A DNA stretch of 64,000 nt. Origin: Rossellomorea aquimaris. GTDB lineage: Bacteria; Bacillota; Bacilli; Bacillales; Bacillaceae_B. The DNA is taken from NCBI RefSeq assembly GCF_000935355.1, contig NZ_JXZC01000002.1:62001-126000 (forward strand), read 5' to 3'. Under the pieces are notes generated by a model. That model was given only the letters and a program-made list of their open reading frames with translations. It had not been told where the DNA came from and did no database searches. Shown here piece by piece: positions 9,014 through 18,967 of the stretch (position 1 is its first letter; each line of letters starts with the position of its first letter). The position numbers were made by a program, and so were the translations under genes.

Positions 9014-9180
9014 TCAAAACTCTCCCATAACGATTCTTCAACCACTCTCATCATAATCGTTTATGAGTATCTTGAAAAGGGTATACAAACAGAAGGAACA
9101 ATGACTAAATACCTATCATCCCTTTACTATCATGACAAAAAAGAATGCCCCTTCAGTTCATCTAAAGAAAGGACAGACTC

Positions 9181-9444
9181 TTATTGTTGCGTTCCGGGAT
9201 TGGAATGTGGCACGACCCGGATATATTCCCGAGATCGAAATGGTTGTCTTTGACGAATCGGCTCTCTCGTTACTTCTTCTTCCACTTCTTCTGTTTCACC
9301 GTATTGAACCGGTCTGATATTCATACTGGTCGGGTCTTCCACTTCAATGATCCCTCTATTAAACCGATCTTGTGATTCAATTAACCACGCAAAGCCAAAA
9401 AAAGTAAAGAATATGGTCGTAACCGCTACAGTTTTCTTTTTCAT
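9181..9444 (-). CDS. small hypothetical protein with N-terminal membrane anchor
   Basis: 87 aa. Residues 5-21 form one hydrophobic segment (AVTTIFFTFFGFAWLIE); the rest is polar with an acidic patch (GETEEVEEEV) and an Arg-rich end. The ATG follows GGTGGTGAAGTT, a good ribosome site. I do not recognise the family. No clear terminator follows. Confidence 0.55.
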   Translation of the reverse strand: MKKKTVAVTTIFFTFFGFAWLIESQDRFNRGIIEVEDPTSMNIRPVQYGETEEVEEEVTREPIRQRQPFRSREYIRVVPHSNPGTQQ

Positions 9445-9746
9445 AACTTCACCACCTTATGGATAGGATTCTCCAATTAGACCGAAACTATTCTTAAGCT
9501 CTCAGTAATACAGAAAAAATCTAACAATTTTTCAGGTGTATTTTCCGTCTATCTTCATATTTAATACTTCAAGAACAATCTGATACGAACGGAATCCTGA
9601 GTAATGCAAGCATTTATTTTTTACGTTATAATGCTCTTTGAGGTTCAGCTTCGGTCGAGGTTTTTGAAAAAGATGCTTATTTAAAATCTGGAAAGACATT
9701 AGACCATGCTTTAGAATAAATGAATTTTACATGAGGGGGGTTTTAT
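9445..9746. other. intergenic region upstream of the mrp operon
   Basis: About 300 bp, AT-rich. A good -10 box (TATAAT, 9627-9632) lies 115 bp upstream of mrpA but has no convincing -35 (TGCAAG at 9605-9610). A longer leader or a non-SigA promoter is possible. No riboswitch or small gene seen. Confidence 0.4.
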
Positions 9747-12152
9747 ATGACTTTGTTACATTGGGCTATTGTATCGCCTTTTTTATTTGCCATACTCATT
9801 CCATTTCTTTATAAGGCGTTCCGGAATGTACATACCGGCTGGTTCGTATTACTGCTGCCAGTCGCTTTATTTACTTACTTTTTTCAATTCATCTCCATCA
9901 CCAAAAATGGAGACACCGTCAAGGAAACCTTGGAGTGGATGCCGTCATTCGGAATCGACTTCATCGCCTATGTCGACGGTCTTGGATTACTTTTTTCCCT
10001 TCTCATCACAGGGATTGGTTCACTGGTAGTCCTGTACTCGATTTACTACTTAGATAAGAAGAAAGAACAACTACATAACTTTTATGTGTATCTAATGATG
10101 TTTATGGGAGCGATGTTGGGAGTTGTTCTTTCCGATAATTTAATCGTTCTTTACATGTTCTGGGAGTTCACTTCCATCTCCTCATTCTTATTGATCGGTT
10201 ACTGGTACCACCGTGAGCGTTCGAGATACGGTGCACAGAAATCCATGCTCATTACCGTATTTGGCGGACTGAGTATGCTTGGAGGATTCTTACTTCTTTA
10301 TCTTATGGGCGGGACCTTCAGCATCAGGGAATTAGTCATGCAAGCAGATCAGCTCATGACTGAAGCACTGTTCCTTCCGGCATTATTGCTTGTCCTTTTA
10401 GGGGCATTTACGAAGTCCGCTCAATTCCCGTTCCACATTTGGTTACCTGACGCCATGGAGGCCCCGACACCGGTCAGTGCGTACCTGCACTCTGCCACAA
10501 TGGTTAAAGCCGGTATTTATCTGGTGGCCAGAATGAGCCCGGTATTTGCAGAATCAAGTGTATGGCTGTGGCTTGTGGGCGGATTCGGTATCTTCACCCT
10601 ATTCTGGGGTTCCTTTAATGCGGTGAAACAAACGGACCTTAAAGGAATACTTGCATTTTCAACCGTCAGTCAACTTGGTCTTATCATGTCTTTATTGGGA
10701 GTCGGAGCAGCGGCTCTTCACTATAGTCAATTGGAAGACAATATTTATATGGTTGCAACCCTAGCAGCCGTTTTCCATCTAATTAACCATGCGACCTTTA
10801 AAGGAAGCTTGTTCATGGTTGTCGGCATCATTGACCATGAAACAGGCACGAGGGATATTCGTAAGCTTGGTGGATTGATGAACTTTATGCCGATCACTTT
10901 CACCATCGCGATCATCGGGGCCTTCTCCATGGCTGGACTTCCTCCATTTAATGGATTCTTAAGTAAAGAGATGTTCTTTACAGGTATGGTAAGGGTCCTT
11001 GAAATGGATATTTTCAACTTGGATACACTGGGCATGATTTTCCCCATCCTTGCATGGACAGGCAGTGTGTTCACGTTTATTTACAGCATGATTCTTGTGT
11101 TTAAGACCTTTACAGGTAAGCACCAGCCGGAAAAACTTGAAAAGAAACCACATGAAGCTCCACTTGGAATGTTGATTCCACCAATCATTCTGGCTTCACT
11201 TGTGATCATTTTTGGTTTCTTCCCAAATATCCTGTCAGAACGAATCATCGCTCCGGCAGTGGCTGCCATTACTCCAAGCCTGATCCAGGAAGGACATGCG
11301 GTCGAAACTGATATTTATTTCTGGCATGGCTTTACTCCTGAACTATTTATGACTTTCGGAGTCATTCTATTTGGGATCATGTTATATCTCCTGCTTCCAA
11401 AATGGAGAAAAGTATACTCATGGATCCCTGATCGTTTCACATTGAATTCATTTTATGATGGTGGATTGATCGGATCCGAACGCGGAGCTTACAACTTTAC
11501 AAAAGGCTATATGACAGGATTTATCCGTACGTATCTTGTATATATCTTTTCCTTCTTGATTGCCGTATTATTGTTTAGTTTGTGGTTTAAAGGTGCATTT
11601 GCGATCAATACAGATGACCTGGCTCCGATTGGAATCTATGAGGTAGCCATAGCGCTTTTACTTGTTATCAGCTCTGTTACCATCCTGTTTGCAAAATCAC
11701 GATTGACGTCCATCATTTCGCTGGGTGCTGCCGGATATACGGTTTCTTTATTCTTCGTATTATTCCGTGCACCCGACTTGGCTCTGACACAGCTTGTGAT
11801 CGAGACCGTGTCTGTTGCTCTTTTCTTACTCTGCTTCTATCACCTGCCTCCATTAAGCAGGCATGAAGAACGAATGAGATTCAAGCTTGGAAATGCCTTG
11901 ATTGCCATCGGAGTCGGGGCGGTCGTCACCTTATTTGCGATTTCTGCATACAGCACAAAGCTTTCCGAGTCGATTTCAAGCTATTACATCAAGAATGTGT
12001 ATGAAGAAGCGGGCGGTAAGAATATGGTAAACGTTATACTCGTTGACTTCCGTGGATTTGATACATTATTTGAAATCTGTGTATTGGCGATCGCCTCACT
12101 TGGTATTTTCTCCATGATTAAATTGCGTCTGACAAGGGGGAAAGAAGGATGA
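9747..12152 (+). CDS. mrpA: Mrp Na+/H+ antiporter subunit A
   Basis: 801 aa, the largest subunit of the seven-part Mrp antiporter that expels Na+ in exchange for protons and is central to alkali and salt tolerance. The N-terminal two thirds is homologous to complex I NuoL and carries proton-channel residues (MFWEFTSISSFLLIGYW with Glu, and KSAQFPFHIWLPDAMEAPTPVSAYLHSA). The C-terminal part is the MrpB-like extension typical of full-length MrpA. GAGGGGGG precedes the ATG. The last four bases overlap mrpB (ATGA). Confidence 0.97.
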   Translation: MTLLHWAIVSPFLFAILIPFLYKAFRNVHTGWFVLLLPVALFTYFFQFISITKNGDTVKETLEWMPSFGIDFIAYVDGLGLLFSLLITGIGSLVVLYSIYYLDKKKEQLHNFYVYLMMFMGAMLGVVLSDNLIVLYMFWEFTSISSFLLIGYWYHRERSRYGAQKSMLITVFGGLSMLGGFLLLYLMGGTFSIRELVMQADQLMTEALFLPALLLVLLGAFTKSAQFPFHIWLPDAMEAPTPVSAYLHSATMVKAGIYLVARMSPVFAESSVWLWLVGGFGIFTLFWGSFNAVKQTDLKGILAFSTVSQLGLIMSLLGVGAAALHYSQLEDNIYMVATLAAVFHLINHATFKGSLFMVVGIIDHETGTRDIRKLGGLMNFMPITFTIAIIGAFSMAGLPPFNGFLSKEMFFTGMVRVLEMDIFNLDTLGMIFPILAWTGSVFTFIYSMILVFKTFTGKHQPEKLEKKPHEAPLGMLIPPIILASLVIIFGFFPNILSERIIAPAVAAITPSLIQEGHAVETDIYFWHGFTPELFMTFGVILFGIMLYLLLPKWRKVYSWIPDRFTLNSFYDGGLIGSERGAYNFTKGYMTGFIRTYLVYIFSFLIAVLLFSLWFKGAFAINTDDLAPIGIYEVAIALLLVISSVTILFAKSRLTSIISLGAAGYTVSLFFVLFRAPDLALTQLVIETVSVALFLLCFYHLPPLSRHEERMRFKLGNALIAIGVGAVVTLFAISAYSTKLSESISSYYIKNVYEEAGGKNMVNVILVDFRGFDTLFEICVLAIASLGIFSMIKLRLTRGKEG

Positions 12153-12577
12153 AAACAAAAACGAATGACGTCATCTTACAAACCGTAACGAACGTTGTCG
12201 CATTCATCATTATCCTGTTTTCTCTGAGACTTTTCTTCGCCGGGCACTATACCCCGGGTGGAGGCTTCATTGGAGGATTGATGACTTCGGCTGCGATTGT
12301 ACTACTGTTGTTGGCGTATGATATCAAAACGGTAGCCAATATCCTGCCGGTGGATTATAAAATCATTACTGCGATCGGTTTACTCCTGGCAGTAGCGACT
12401 TCTGCGGGGGCACTTCTGTTCGATGTCCCTTTCCTGACTCATGCGTACGATTATTTCCATCTTCCACTGTTAGGAAAGACATCCCTGCATACAGCCGTTT
12501 TATTTGATACAGGAGTGTATCTGGTTGTTATCGGTGTCACGATGACCATTATTCAAACGATTGGGGTGAGCGAATAA
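12149..12577 (+). CDS. mrpB: Mrp Na+/H+ antiporter subunit B
   Basis: 142 aa, four membrane segments, MnhB family. [19 protein letters not shown] is the family signature. Overlaps mrpA by 4 bp and shares one base with mrpC (TAATG), which implies translational coupling. Confidence 0.97.
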   Translation: MKTKTNDVILQTVTNVVAFIIILFSLRLFFAGHYTPGGGFIGGLMTSAAIVLLLLAYDIKTVANILPVDYKIITAIGLLLAVATSAGALLFDVPFLTHAYDYFHLPLLGKTSLHTAVLFDTGVYLVVIGVTMTIIQTIGVSE

Positions 12578-12918
12578 TGGAAATATTAATGGCCATTGTT
12601 GTCGGTATTCTTATTACGATCGCCGTTTACTTAATGTTATCCAAAAGCTTGCTCCGAATCATTATTGGAACAGCATTATTGAGTCACGGCGCACATCTTT
12701 TGCTTCTTTCCATTAGCGGTCTAAAAGGAGGAGCTGCACCTCTTCTTGGAGAACACGCAAAATCTTATGTCGATCCGTTGCCACAAGCATTGATTTTAAC
12801 AGCGATTGTTATTAGCTTTGGAGTGACCGCTTTCTTCCTTGTTCTAGCTTATCGTGCTTATCAAGAGCTTGGAACGGATAATATGGATCAGATGAGAGGA
12901 AACGAAGGAAATGACTAA
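12577..12918 (+). CDS. mrpC: Mrp Na+/H+ antiporter subunit C
   Basis: 113 aa, three membrane segments, NuoK-like. [15 protein letters not shown] and [14 protein letters not shown] are family signatures. Overlaps mrpD by 8 bp. Confidence 0.97.
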   Translation: MEILMAIVVGILITIAVYLMLSKSLLRIIIGTALLSHGAHLLLLSISGLKGGAAPLLGEHAKSYVDPLPQALILTAIVISFGVTAFFLVLAYRAYQELGTDNMDQMRGNEGND

Positions 12919-14392
12919 CTTATTAATACTACCCATTTTAATCCCGTTATTTACGGCGATTATCTTAATGTTTATCAGCAAATATGTGAAGGTGCAACGA
13001 GGGATTTCGGCCGTTTCGACTCTGGCCACCATTGCAGCATCCCTTGTACTCATCAACACCATCTATATTGATGGAATACAAACGATTGACTTAGGAAGCT
13101 GGGTGGCTCCTTTTGGGATTACACTCGTTTCTGACATGCTCTCTGCATTACTGGTGACAACGACAAGTATCATCACATTGGTCGTGTTACTCTACTCCTT
13201 TAAGTCGATTGGAGCAGACAGAGAAAGATTCTACTACTACCCTGTTGTGCAGTTCCTGCTGGTAGGTGTGAACGGTGCATTTACAACCGGGGATATTTTT
13301 AACCTTTTCGTCTTTTTTGAAGTGATGCTGATGAGCTCTTACGTACTATTGGTCCTCGGTGGAACAAAAGCTCAATTGCGTGAAGGGATCAAATACATTC
13401 TTGTCAATGTCATCTCTTCTGCTTTATTCGTTATTACCGTGGCCTATTTATATTCTGTAGTCGGTACGCTGAATATGGCAGATATTTCGAGAAAGATTGC
13501 AGAAGTCGATCAACCGGGAATTCTTACAGCGATCGCTATCATGTTTCTCTTAGTCTTTGGACTTAAGGGTGCGATCTTCCCGCTTTACTTTTGGTTACCA
13601 GGCTCATACTATGCTCCACCGACACCGGTGCTGGCTTTATTCGGAGCCTTGCTGACAAAAGTAGGGATCTATTCGATTTTACGGACGTATACACTATTTT
13701 TCTATCATGATACTGGGTTTACCCATGTAATCCTAAGCATGTTAGCCATCCTGACAATCGTTCTTGGCTGTATCGGCGCCATTGCGTATTGGGATGTTAA
13801 GAAAATCATTATCTACAACATCATCATTGCGGTTGGGGTGATATTATTCGGGGTATCGACCATGAACCCTGAAGCATTGGAAGGAGCCATTTACTATCTG
13901 GTTCATGACATGTTCATTAAAGCCGCTCTCTTCCTCCTTGTCGGGGTGATGATCGCGATAACGGGCACGACTGACCTTAAGAAGATGGGCGGTCTCATCA
14001 AGGAGTACCCGTGGCTCGGCTGGACATTCCTGGTCGCTGCATTCTCCTTGGCAGGAATCCCTCCTTTGAGTGGATTCATTGGAAAACTATTAATTCTGAG
14101 AGGAAGCTTTGCAGCAGAAGCCTATGTAGGTGCTGGTGTCATTCTGGCATCAAGTCTTTTAGTACTGTATTCTGTTATTAAAATCTTCCTGAACGGTATA
14201 TGGGGCACTCCGAAAGAATACAAAGGGGTTTCAAAAGGACACGCTCGTTACTTATGGATGACCTCCGCGATACTCGTCGTGTTAGCTGTATGTTACGGCT
14301 TTGGTGCCGAAGCGATCCGTCCTCTATTCTCACAAGCAGCGGAAGTACTGGTGAATCCGAATCTCTATATAGACGCAGTGTTAAAGGAGTAA
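12911..14392 (+). CDS. mrpD: Mrp Na+/H+ antiporter subunit D
   Basis: 493 aa, NuoM/NuoN-like proton-channel subunit with about fourteen membrane segments. [17 protein letters not shown] holds the conserved Glu of TM5, and [20 protein letters not shown] the conserved Lys of TM7. It pairs with MrpA in the antiporter. GGAAACGAAGGAAATG places the ribosome site inside mrpC. Confidence 0.97.
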   Translation: MTNLLILPILIPLFTAIILMFISKYVKVQRGISAVSTLATIAASLVLINTIYIDGIQTIDLGSWVAPFGITLVSDMLSALLVTTTSIITLVVLLYSFKSIGADRERFYYYPVVQFLLVGVNGAFTTGDIFNLFVFFEVMLMSSYVLLVLGGTKAQLREGIKYILVNVISSALFVITVAYLYSVVGTLNMADISRKIAEVDQPGILTAIAIMFLLVFGLKGAIFPLYFWLPGSYYAPPTPVLALFGALLTKVGIYSILRTYTLFFYHDTGFTHVILSMLAILTIVLGCIGAIAYWDVKKIIIYNIIIAVGVILFGVSTMNPEALEGAIYYLVHDMFIKAALFLLVGVMIAITGTTDLKKMGGLIKEYPWLGWTFLVAAFSLAGIPPLSGFIGKLLILRGSFAAEAYVGAGVILASSLLVLYSVIKIFLNGIWGTPKEYKGVSKGHARYLWMTSAILVVLAVCYGFGAEAIRPLFSQAAEVLVNPNLYIDAVLKE

Positions 14393-14398
14393 TGTAGA

Positions 14399-14875
14399 AT
14401 GGCTTTTCAAATTTTATTAAACTTTTTCATGGCCTTTGTCTGGATGTTTCTTTCGGTATCCTTTACTTCTCAGTCATTTATAATTGGCTATTTGCTAGGA
14501 TTGCTTGTGATTTTTGCATTCAGAAGGTTTTTCAGCTCACGGTTTTATTTATTGCGCGTGACTGCCGTGATCAACTTATTTTTCTTGTTCTTAAAAGAAC
14601 TTATCCTTGCTAACATATCGGTCCTAAAAACGATTCTGAGACCGAAGCTTGATTTCAAACCTGGAATCTTCGCTTTACCGACAGAATTAAAAACCGATTG
14701 GGAGATTACTTTATTGGCTAATCTTATCACCTTAACACCGGGTACACTGGTGATGGATGTATCGTACGATAATAAGATCCTTTATGTCCATGCCATCGAT
14801 ATCCCCGATAAGGATCAAGCCATTGATGAGATTAAAAATTCCTTTGAGAAAGCCATTATGGAGGTGAGTCGCTGA
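14399..14875 (+). CDS. mrpE: Mrp Na+/H+ antiporter subunit E
   Basis: 158 aa, N-terminal membrane segments and a soluble C-terminus; LITLTPGTLVMDVS is the MnhE signature. Begins 6 bp after mrpD and shares one base with mrpF (TGATG). Confidence 0.96.
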   Translation: MAFQILLNFFMAFVWMFLSVSFTSQSFIIGYLLGLLVIFAFRRFFSSRFYLLRVTAVINLFFLFLKELILANISVLKTILRPKLDFKPGIFALPTELKTDWEITLLANLITLTPGTLVMDVSYDNKILYVHAIDIPDKDQAIDEIKNSFEKAIMEVSR

Positions 14876-15159
14876 TGTTACACACGATTTTTCAAATCAC
14901 ATTACTATGCGTCTCTCTATCCATGCTGGGACTTGTATACAGGGTAGTGAAAGGACCTACAACTCCAGATCGCGTAGTTGCCCTGGATGCAATCGGAATT
15001 AACCTTATTGCCATCATTGCCCTGGTGTCCATGATGCTCGATACCTACGCCTTTCTGGAAGTCATTCTCCTTCTTGGGATTCTGGCTTTCTTAGGAACCA
15101 TTGCCTTTTCAAAGTTCTTAGAGAAAGGGGAGATCATCGAACGTGAGCGAGATCATTAG
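14875..15159 (+). CDS. mrpF: Mrp Na+/H+ antiporter subunit F
   Basis: 94 aa, three membrane segments. VKGPTTPDRVVALDAIGIN is the MnhF/PhaF signature. The 3' end overlaps mrpG by 17 bp. Confidence 0.96.
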   Translation: MLHTIFQITLLCVSLSMLGLVYRVVKGPTTPDRVVALDAIGINLIAIIALVSMMLDTYAFLEVILLLGILAFLGTIAFSKFLEKGEIIERERDH

Positions 15160-15505
15160 ATTTTTCATCGGGTTCTTTTTAGTAATAGGAGGGTTTCTCA
15201 GCCTTGTCACCGCCTTTGGGTTACTGAGACTACCAGATGTATATACGAGGAATCATGCAGCATCTAAAAGTGCGACACTGGGCGTGATGTCGATTCTGCT
15301 CGCTACATTCCTTTACTTTTACCTGGAGCATGGGCATTTTAACTCGAGAGTGATTCTGACCATTGTCTTCATCTTCGTAACAGCACCTGTTGCCGGACAT
15401 CTTATTGCAAGAGCTGCCTATAACTCAGGTGTTAAGCTTTGGGACCAAAGCGTGCAAGATGATTTAAAAGATAAAAAAGAATACGACCGTCAGAACAGTC
15501 AATAA
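15143..15505 (+). CDS. mrpG: Mrp Na+/H+ antiporter subunit G
   Basis: 120 aa, three membrane segments; GLLRLPDVYTRNHAASKSAT is the MnhG signature. GTG start inside mrpF, preceded by GAAAGGGGAG. Last gene of the operon; a strong terminator follows. Confidence 0.96.
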   Translation: MSEIIRFFIGFFLVIGGFLSLVTAFGLLRLPDVYTRNHAASKSATLGVMSILLATFLYFYLEHGHFNSRVILTIVFIFVTAPVAGHLIARAAYNSGVKLWDQSVQDDLKDKKEYDRQNSQ

Positions 15506-15522
15506 AAAGCATATGATGAAAC

Positions 15523-15570
15523 AAAAAGGCTTGACCTCACGAGCATTCCCTCGATTGGTCAAGCCTTTTT
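15523..15570. terminator. bidirectional terminator after mrpG
   Basis: AAAAAGGCTTGACC (15523-15536) pairs with GGTCAAGCCTTTTT (15557-15570); serves mrpG and the converging DUF2188 gene. Confidence 0.9.
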
Positions 15571-15571
15571 A

Positions 15572-15940
15572 TTATTGTTGATATAAGTGATTCTCGACGC
15601 TTCCATCCTGCTTGTGCACAATCAACGTACCGGAATGATCCGTCACATAGTTTTTTGCTTTTGTAAGAAGCTTATCCTTCGTCTCTTCTACCATGATTGC
15701 CCGCTTTCCGTCTGCTTTCTTTAACTGCCATCCATCATCATGGGGGCTTACATGATACTCCGTTTTATCTGACGTGCTTCCCTCTTCAGACTTATGGGCC
15801 TGGTCAGTGGCAATCGCAATGGCTCTTCCTTCTTCATACCCTTCATCGAGAAGAGCATTGGCAATCTCAATGGCTTTGTTTCGAACATCAGCAGGCAGGT
15901 TTTTCAGTGAATCAGGATAATCATTTTTGGTCCAGCTCAT
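15572..15940 (-). CDS. DUF2188-domain protein (YdaT-like)
   Basis: 122 aa, soluble. Residues 1-50 (SLKNLPADVRNKAIEIANALLDEGYEEGRAI) match the N-terminal part of YdaT-like stress proteins. Residues 61-120 are a DUF2188 domain (YHVSPHDDGWQLKKADG, then HKQDGSVENHLY). Function unknown; related genes belong to general stress responses in B. subtilis. GGAGGCTTGATTTA precedes the ATG. Confidence 0.75.
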   Translation of the reverse strand: MSWTKNDYPDSLKNLPADVRNKAIEIANALLDEGYEEGRAIAIATDQAHKSEEGSTSDKTEYHVSPHDDGWQLKKADGKRAIMVEETKDKLLTKAKNYVTDHSGTLIVHKQDGSVENHLYQQ

Positions 15941-16025
15941 TAAATCAAGCCTCCTATTTTAAATGGTTAGTTATTGATTTCCCATTTATTCACTTATTAA
16001 ACGTATGGATATGTAAGGATTTCGA

Positions 16026-16409
16026 TTATCTCTTAGGTACAACCGCCATCGTACATCTTGATACACAAATTAATTGGTCATCTTCATCTGTGATCTTAAT
16101 CTCCCACACCATAGTCGTTCTTCCTTGATGCATCACCGTTCCTGTTGCTGTGACAAGTCCTTCCCGCTTTGCTTTAATGTGGTTCGCATTGATCTCCAAG
16201 CCAAAGCAGATTTCTTTATCAAGATCAATCAATTGCACTGCTCCCACGCTCGCCACTGTTTCTGCAAGTGCCACTGATGCTCCTCCATGAAGGAATCCGA
16301 ATGGCTGCCTGGTATTTTCATTTACCGGCATCGTCGCAATTACTTTCCCTTTCCCGAGTTCTACAAACTCAATCCCTAATGTACTGATTAATGTATTTTC
16401 CATATTCAT
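16026..16409 (-). CDS. yuxO: PaaI/YuxO-family hotdog thioesterase
   Basis: 127 aa hotdog-fold acyl-CoA thioesterase. The family active-site segment FGFLHGGASVALAETVAS (HGG, Glu) is intact. Relatives hydrolyse aromatic acyl-CoAs, including the menaquinone precursor DHNA-CoA. GAGGTG ahead of ATG 16409 decides the start; GTG and ATG codons just upstream overlap the ribosome site. In B. subtilis yuxO follows comA downstream of comP; here no com gene is present. Confidence 0.8.
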   Translation of the reverse strand: MNMENTLISTLGIEFVELGKGKVIATMPVNENTRQPFGFLHGGASVALAETVASVGAVQLIDLDKEICFGLEINANHIKAKREGLVTATGTVMHQGRTTMVWEIKITDEDDQLICVSRCTMAVVPKR

Positions 16410-16586
16410 GTGCATCACCTCATCATAATATTCTTCTATACTATCTGTTCGAGAAAGGCTCGAAAAATCCTTTATTTTCCCTAAAAGGGCTTGCCTGCCC
16501 TCCCCTTCATTCTTTTTGTTTCACGAATAATTCCTTCTTCCATTTCATACATTTCCTTAGAGCATTCATAAGAAAGGGGTTATATT

Positions 16587-16973
16587 ATGTATCGATACCA
16601 TCCTTTTTACCAGCCTGTTCAACGCCCCTACCCGCCTACTTATTCAAGGACACAGCCTGTTTTTTCATATAATCGAAATTATCCCCCCGTTGATAGCAAT
16701 ACGTTTATGTCTTCAGCAGGTAAAACGTTAAGCCTGATGGATGATGCCCAAAAGGTCCTGCGCAGGATTAACAGTTCAAAAGATTTTTCATCGAAGTTCA
16801 TGAAAGCTGCCCAACAATCCAATCTGCCTGAAGTACATAAGTTACTTCAAACTATCGGCACAAAAGTACAACCCGTAGTCTCATTTAATCCTGACGGTGT
16901 GCGTCTAGTCTTCGATGAGAAGCTTGGCCAGGTGGATTGTTGTCACTTGATTGTGATTGTCCGGTGGATGTAG
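16587..16973 (+). CDS. hypothetical protein with Tyr/Pro-rich N-terminus (possibly YuzC)
   Basis: 128 aa. Residues 1-35 are rich in Tyr, Pro and Arg (MYRYHPFYQPVQRPYPPTY), a composition common in spore-coat and surface proteins. Residues 40-110 look globular (MDDAQKVLRRINSSKDF, then VSFNPDGVRLVF). AAAGGGG precedes the ATG. By position (after yuxO, beyond the missing com region) it may correspond to B. subtilis yuzC, but I cannot confirm this. The C-terminal CCHLIVIVRWM is hydrophobic. Confidence 0.65.
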   Translation: MYRYHPFYQPVQRPYPPTYSRTQPVFSYNRNYPPVDSNTFMSSAGKTLSLMDDAQKVLRRINSSKDFSSKFMKAAQQSNLPEVHKLLQTIGTKVQPVVSFNPDGVRLVFDEKLGQVDCCHLIVIVRWM

Positions 16974-17022
16974 GAAAGTTGTGAGAGAATTGAGACCGCC
17001 ATTTATTATAACCATAACAAAC

Positions 17023-17053
17023 AATAGCAGTGTCTATTTACGACACTGCTATT
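17023..17053. terminator. bidirectional hairpin terminator
   Basis: AATAGCAGTGTC / GACACTGCTATT perfect arms with a 7-nt loop, between two converging genes. Confidence 0.8.
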
Positions 17054-17075
17054 CTCATATATTTTTTTCCTGCTC

Positions 17076-17276
17076 TTAATAATATGGGTAATAACCCGGG
17101 TACCCTCCATACCCATACGGTGCATAGTACGGATAATAATACGGTCTTGGAGCTAAGAGTGCCGAACCCAATAACCCGCCGAGTACCCCTCCTACGAATG
17201 GTGCGCCGAAGAAACCTCCGCCATAAAATGGCCTTCTTCCCCACGGTCTTCTTTCATACACAACACGGTGATTCAT
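17076..17276 (-). CDS. small Gly/Tyr-rich protein
   Basis: 66 aa. After an Arg-rich start (MNHRVVYERRPWGRRPF) comes a Gly-rich hydrophobic stretch (FFGAPFVGGVLGGLLGSALL), then a Tyr/Pro/Gly tail (PRPYYYPYYAPYGYGGYPG). Such proteins are common in spore formers and may be coat-associated, which is an inference from composition only. GGAGGAGG seven bases before ATG 17276 decides the start over an upstream one. Confidence 0.65.
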   Translation of the reverse strand: MNHRVVYERRPWGRRPFYGGGFFGAPFVGGVLGGLLGSALLAPRPYYYPYYAPYGYGGYPGYYPYY

Positions 17277-17407
17277 CTGGCTGCCTCCTCCTTCTCTTTT
17301 CAAACGTTTATAGCCACTATTTCTTTTTAGGCTTCACTATTTTGTATGCGGAAGAATGAAGTTTGGAGTGGGCGATGACCTATTTTCCCGGTGATGGGGT
17401 ACACATG

Positions 17408-17443
17408 CAAAAAAAAGCAGGGAACACATCCCCTGCTTTTTTT
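17408..17443 (-). terminator. terminator of yuiF
   Basis: AAAAGCAGGG / CCCTGCTTTT hairpin with a T-run on the minus strand. Confidence 0.85.
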
Positions 17444-17447
17444 ACGT

Positions 17448-18764
17448 TTATAAAATGATTGCTGCAATCCAACCGAATAGGATCAGTGGAATATTGTAAT
17501 GTAAGAATGTTGGTACACATGTATCCCAGATATGATTATGCTGTCCATCTGCATTTAATCCTGCTGTCGGTCCAAGCGTACTGTCTGATGCCGGAGAACC
17601 TGCGTCACCAAGTGCCCCTGCTGTTCCCACAATCGCAATCGTTGCGAGAGGGCTGAATCCAAGCTCCATGGCAAGTGGTACGAAAATGGCTGCAATGATT
17701 GGAATCGTAGCAAATGAAGATCCGATTCCCATTGTCACAAGAAGCCCTACAATCAACATGATTAGAGCTGCTAATGCCTGGTTTCCGCCGATTACGTCAG
17801 CAGTCGCCTCAACCAATGTTTCGACATCGCCTGTGGCTTTTACCACTTCAGCAAAACCTGATGCAGTAATCATCACAAAGCCGATGAAGGCCATCATTTT
17901 CATTCCTTCGTTCAGTAACCCGTCGGCCTCTTTCCATTTAACCGATCCAGATATATAAAGTACAGCAATTCCGGCTAATGCACCAAAGATCATTGATTCC
18001 AGTTGAAGCTGAACATATAAAGCGACAACGATAGAAACGAGGGCGAAAATCATCGCTCTCTTATTATAAACGACCTTCTCCTCAGCGATCACTTCTTCTG
18101 CTTCATTGTAGTCCCTTGGTTTACGGTAGCTCACAAATACGGCGATGAGTAAACCGATCACCATGCCCCCTACCGGGAGGAGCATCGCTTTGGGGATATC
18201 GCCTAATGCGATTTCCATGCCGCTTGTGCCCATGTTTTGAGCAATGATTTCATGGAACTGCAAGCCGAATCCTACTGGTAAAAGAATATAGGGAGCCGTT
18301 AAACCAAACGTAATCACGGATGCGATTAAACGTCTGTCTATCCGTAACTCTGTCATCACCTTCAATAAAGGCGGAATCAAAATAGGAATAAAGGCAATGT
18401 GAATCGGAATCACATTCTGTGAAAAACAAGCCATAATTAAAATAGATAATACAATAAGTGCTTTGGAAAGGGCTGTTTTTCTGGAATCACCTTTTTTCCC
18501 AACTACCTTCAGTACCCAGTCAACAAGCAGATTTGGGATTCCCGTGTAGGAAATCGCCACCGCGAATCCACCCAGTAATGCATAACTTAACGCGATATTT
18601 GCCCCGCCGCTGATTCCTTCAGAAAATACGGCTATCGTCTCGTCTAATCCCAATCCCCCGGTCAATCCTCCGACTAACGCACCAGTGATCAGGGCGAATA
18701 CGACATTCACACGTACCAGGCTCAGTACAAGCATGACAAGAACCGCTATAACAACTGCATTCAT
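17448..18764 (-). CDS. yuiF: Na+/H+ antiporter-family transporter (YuiF)
   Basis: 438 aa, ten or more membrane segments, NhaC-like ion transporter superfamily. The family features include GALGDAGSPASDSTLGPTAG near the C-terminus and FSQNVIPIHIAFIPI in mid-protein. B. subtilis yuiF lies in the same order next to its aminopeptidase gene; the substrate is uncertain (Na+ or an amino acid). GAGGAGG precedes ATG 18764; an upstream TTG overlaps that ribosome site. Confidence 0.85.
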   Translation of the reverse strand: MNAVVIAVLVMLVLSLVRVNVVFALITGALVGGLTGGLGLDETIAVFSEGISGGANIALSYALLGGFAVAISYTGIPNLLVDWVLKVVGKKGDSRKTALSKALIVLSILIMACFSQNVIPIHIAFIPILIPPLLKVMTELRIDRRLIASVITFGLTAPYILLPVGFGLQFHEIIAQNMGTSGMEIALGDIPKAMLLPVGGMVIGLLIAVFVSYRKPRDYNEAEEVIAEEKVVYNKRAMIFALVSIVVALYVQLQLESMIFGALAGIAVLYISGSVKWKEADGLLNEGMKMMAFIGFVMITASGFAEVVKATGDVETLVEATADVIGGNQALAALIMLIVGLLVTMGIGSSFATIPIIAAIFVPLAMELGFSPLATIAIVGTAGALGDAGSPASDSTLGPTAGLNADGQHNHIWDTCVPTFLHYNIPLILFGWIAAIIL

Positions 18765-18853
18765 AACTAACTTCCTCCTCAAAATTCTCCATACAACGAT
18801 ATATCATTTGCTTTAGTTCGCTAAATTGGTAGAGTAATAAAATCACGATTTCA

Positions 18854-18882
18854 ACTTTAACAAGATAAAGAGAGTTTGTCAA
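18854..18882 (-). promoter_or_regulatory. SigA-type promoter of yuiF
   Basis: On the minus strand a perfect -35 TTGACA (18882-18877), 17 bp spacer, and -10 TAAAGT (18859-18854), about 90 bp upstream of the start codon. Confidence 0.6.
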
Positions 18883-18940
18883 CACTTTAGCAGGGTAAAA
18901 GATGGGTTGGGAAATTTTTCAGGAGAGCAGTGGGTAGAGG

Positions 18941-18967
18941 TTGGCGTTGTTGGCGTTGTTGACGTTG
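18941..18967. repeat. 9-bp tandem repeat, three copies
   Basis: TTGGCGTTG, TTGGCGTTG, TTGACGTTG in direct succession, then TTGGATTT. It immediately precedes the 21-bp array. Confidence 0.75.

Noticed and set aside
10745..11269. Minus-strand frames inside mrpA
   Set aside because: Shadows of a long conserved membrane protein gene, with no start signals.
17030..17359. 109-codon plus-strand frame
   Set aside because: Antisense to the small Gly/Tyr-rich gene, which has a strong ribosome site and terminator.
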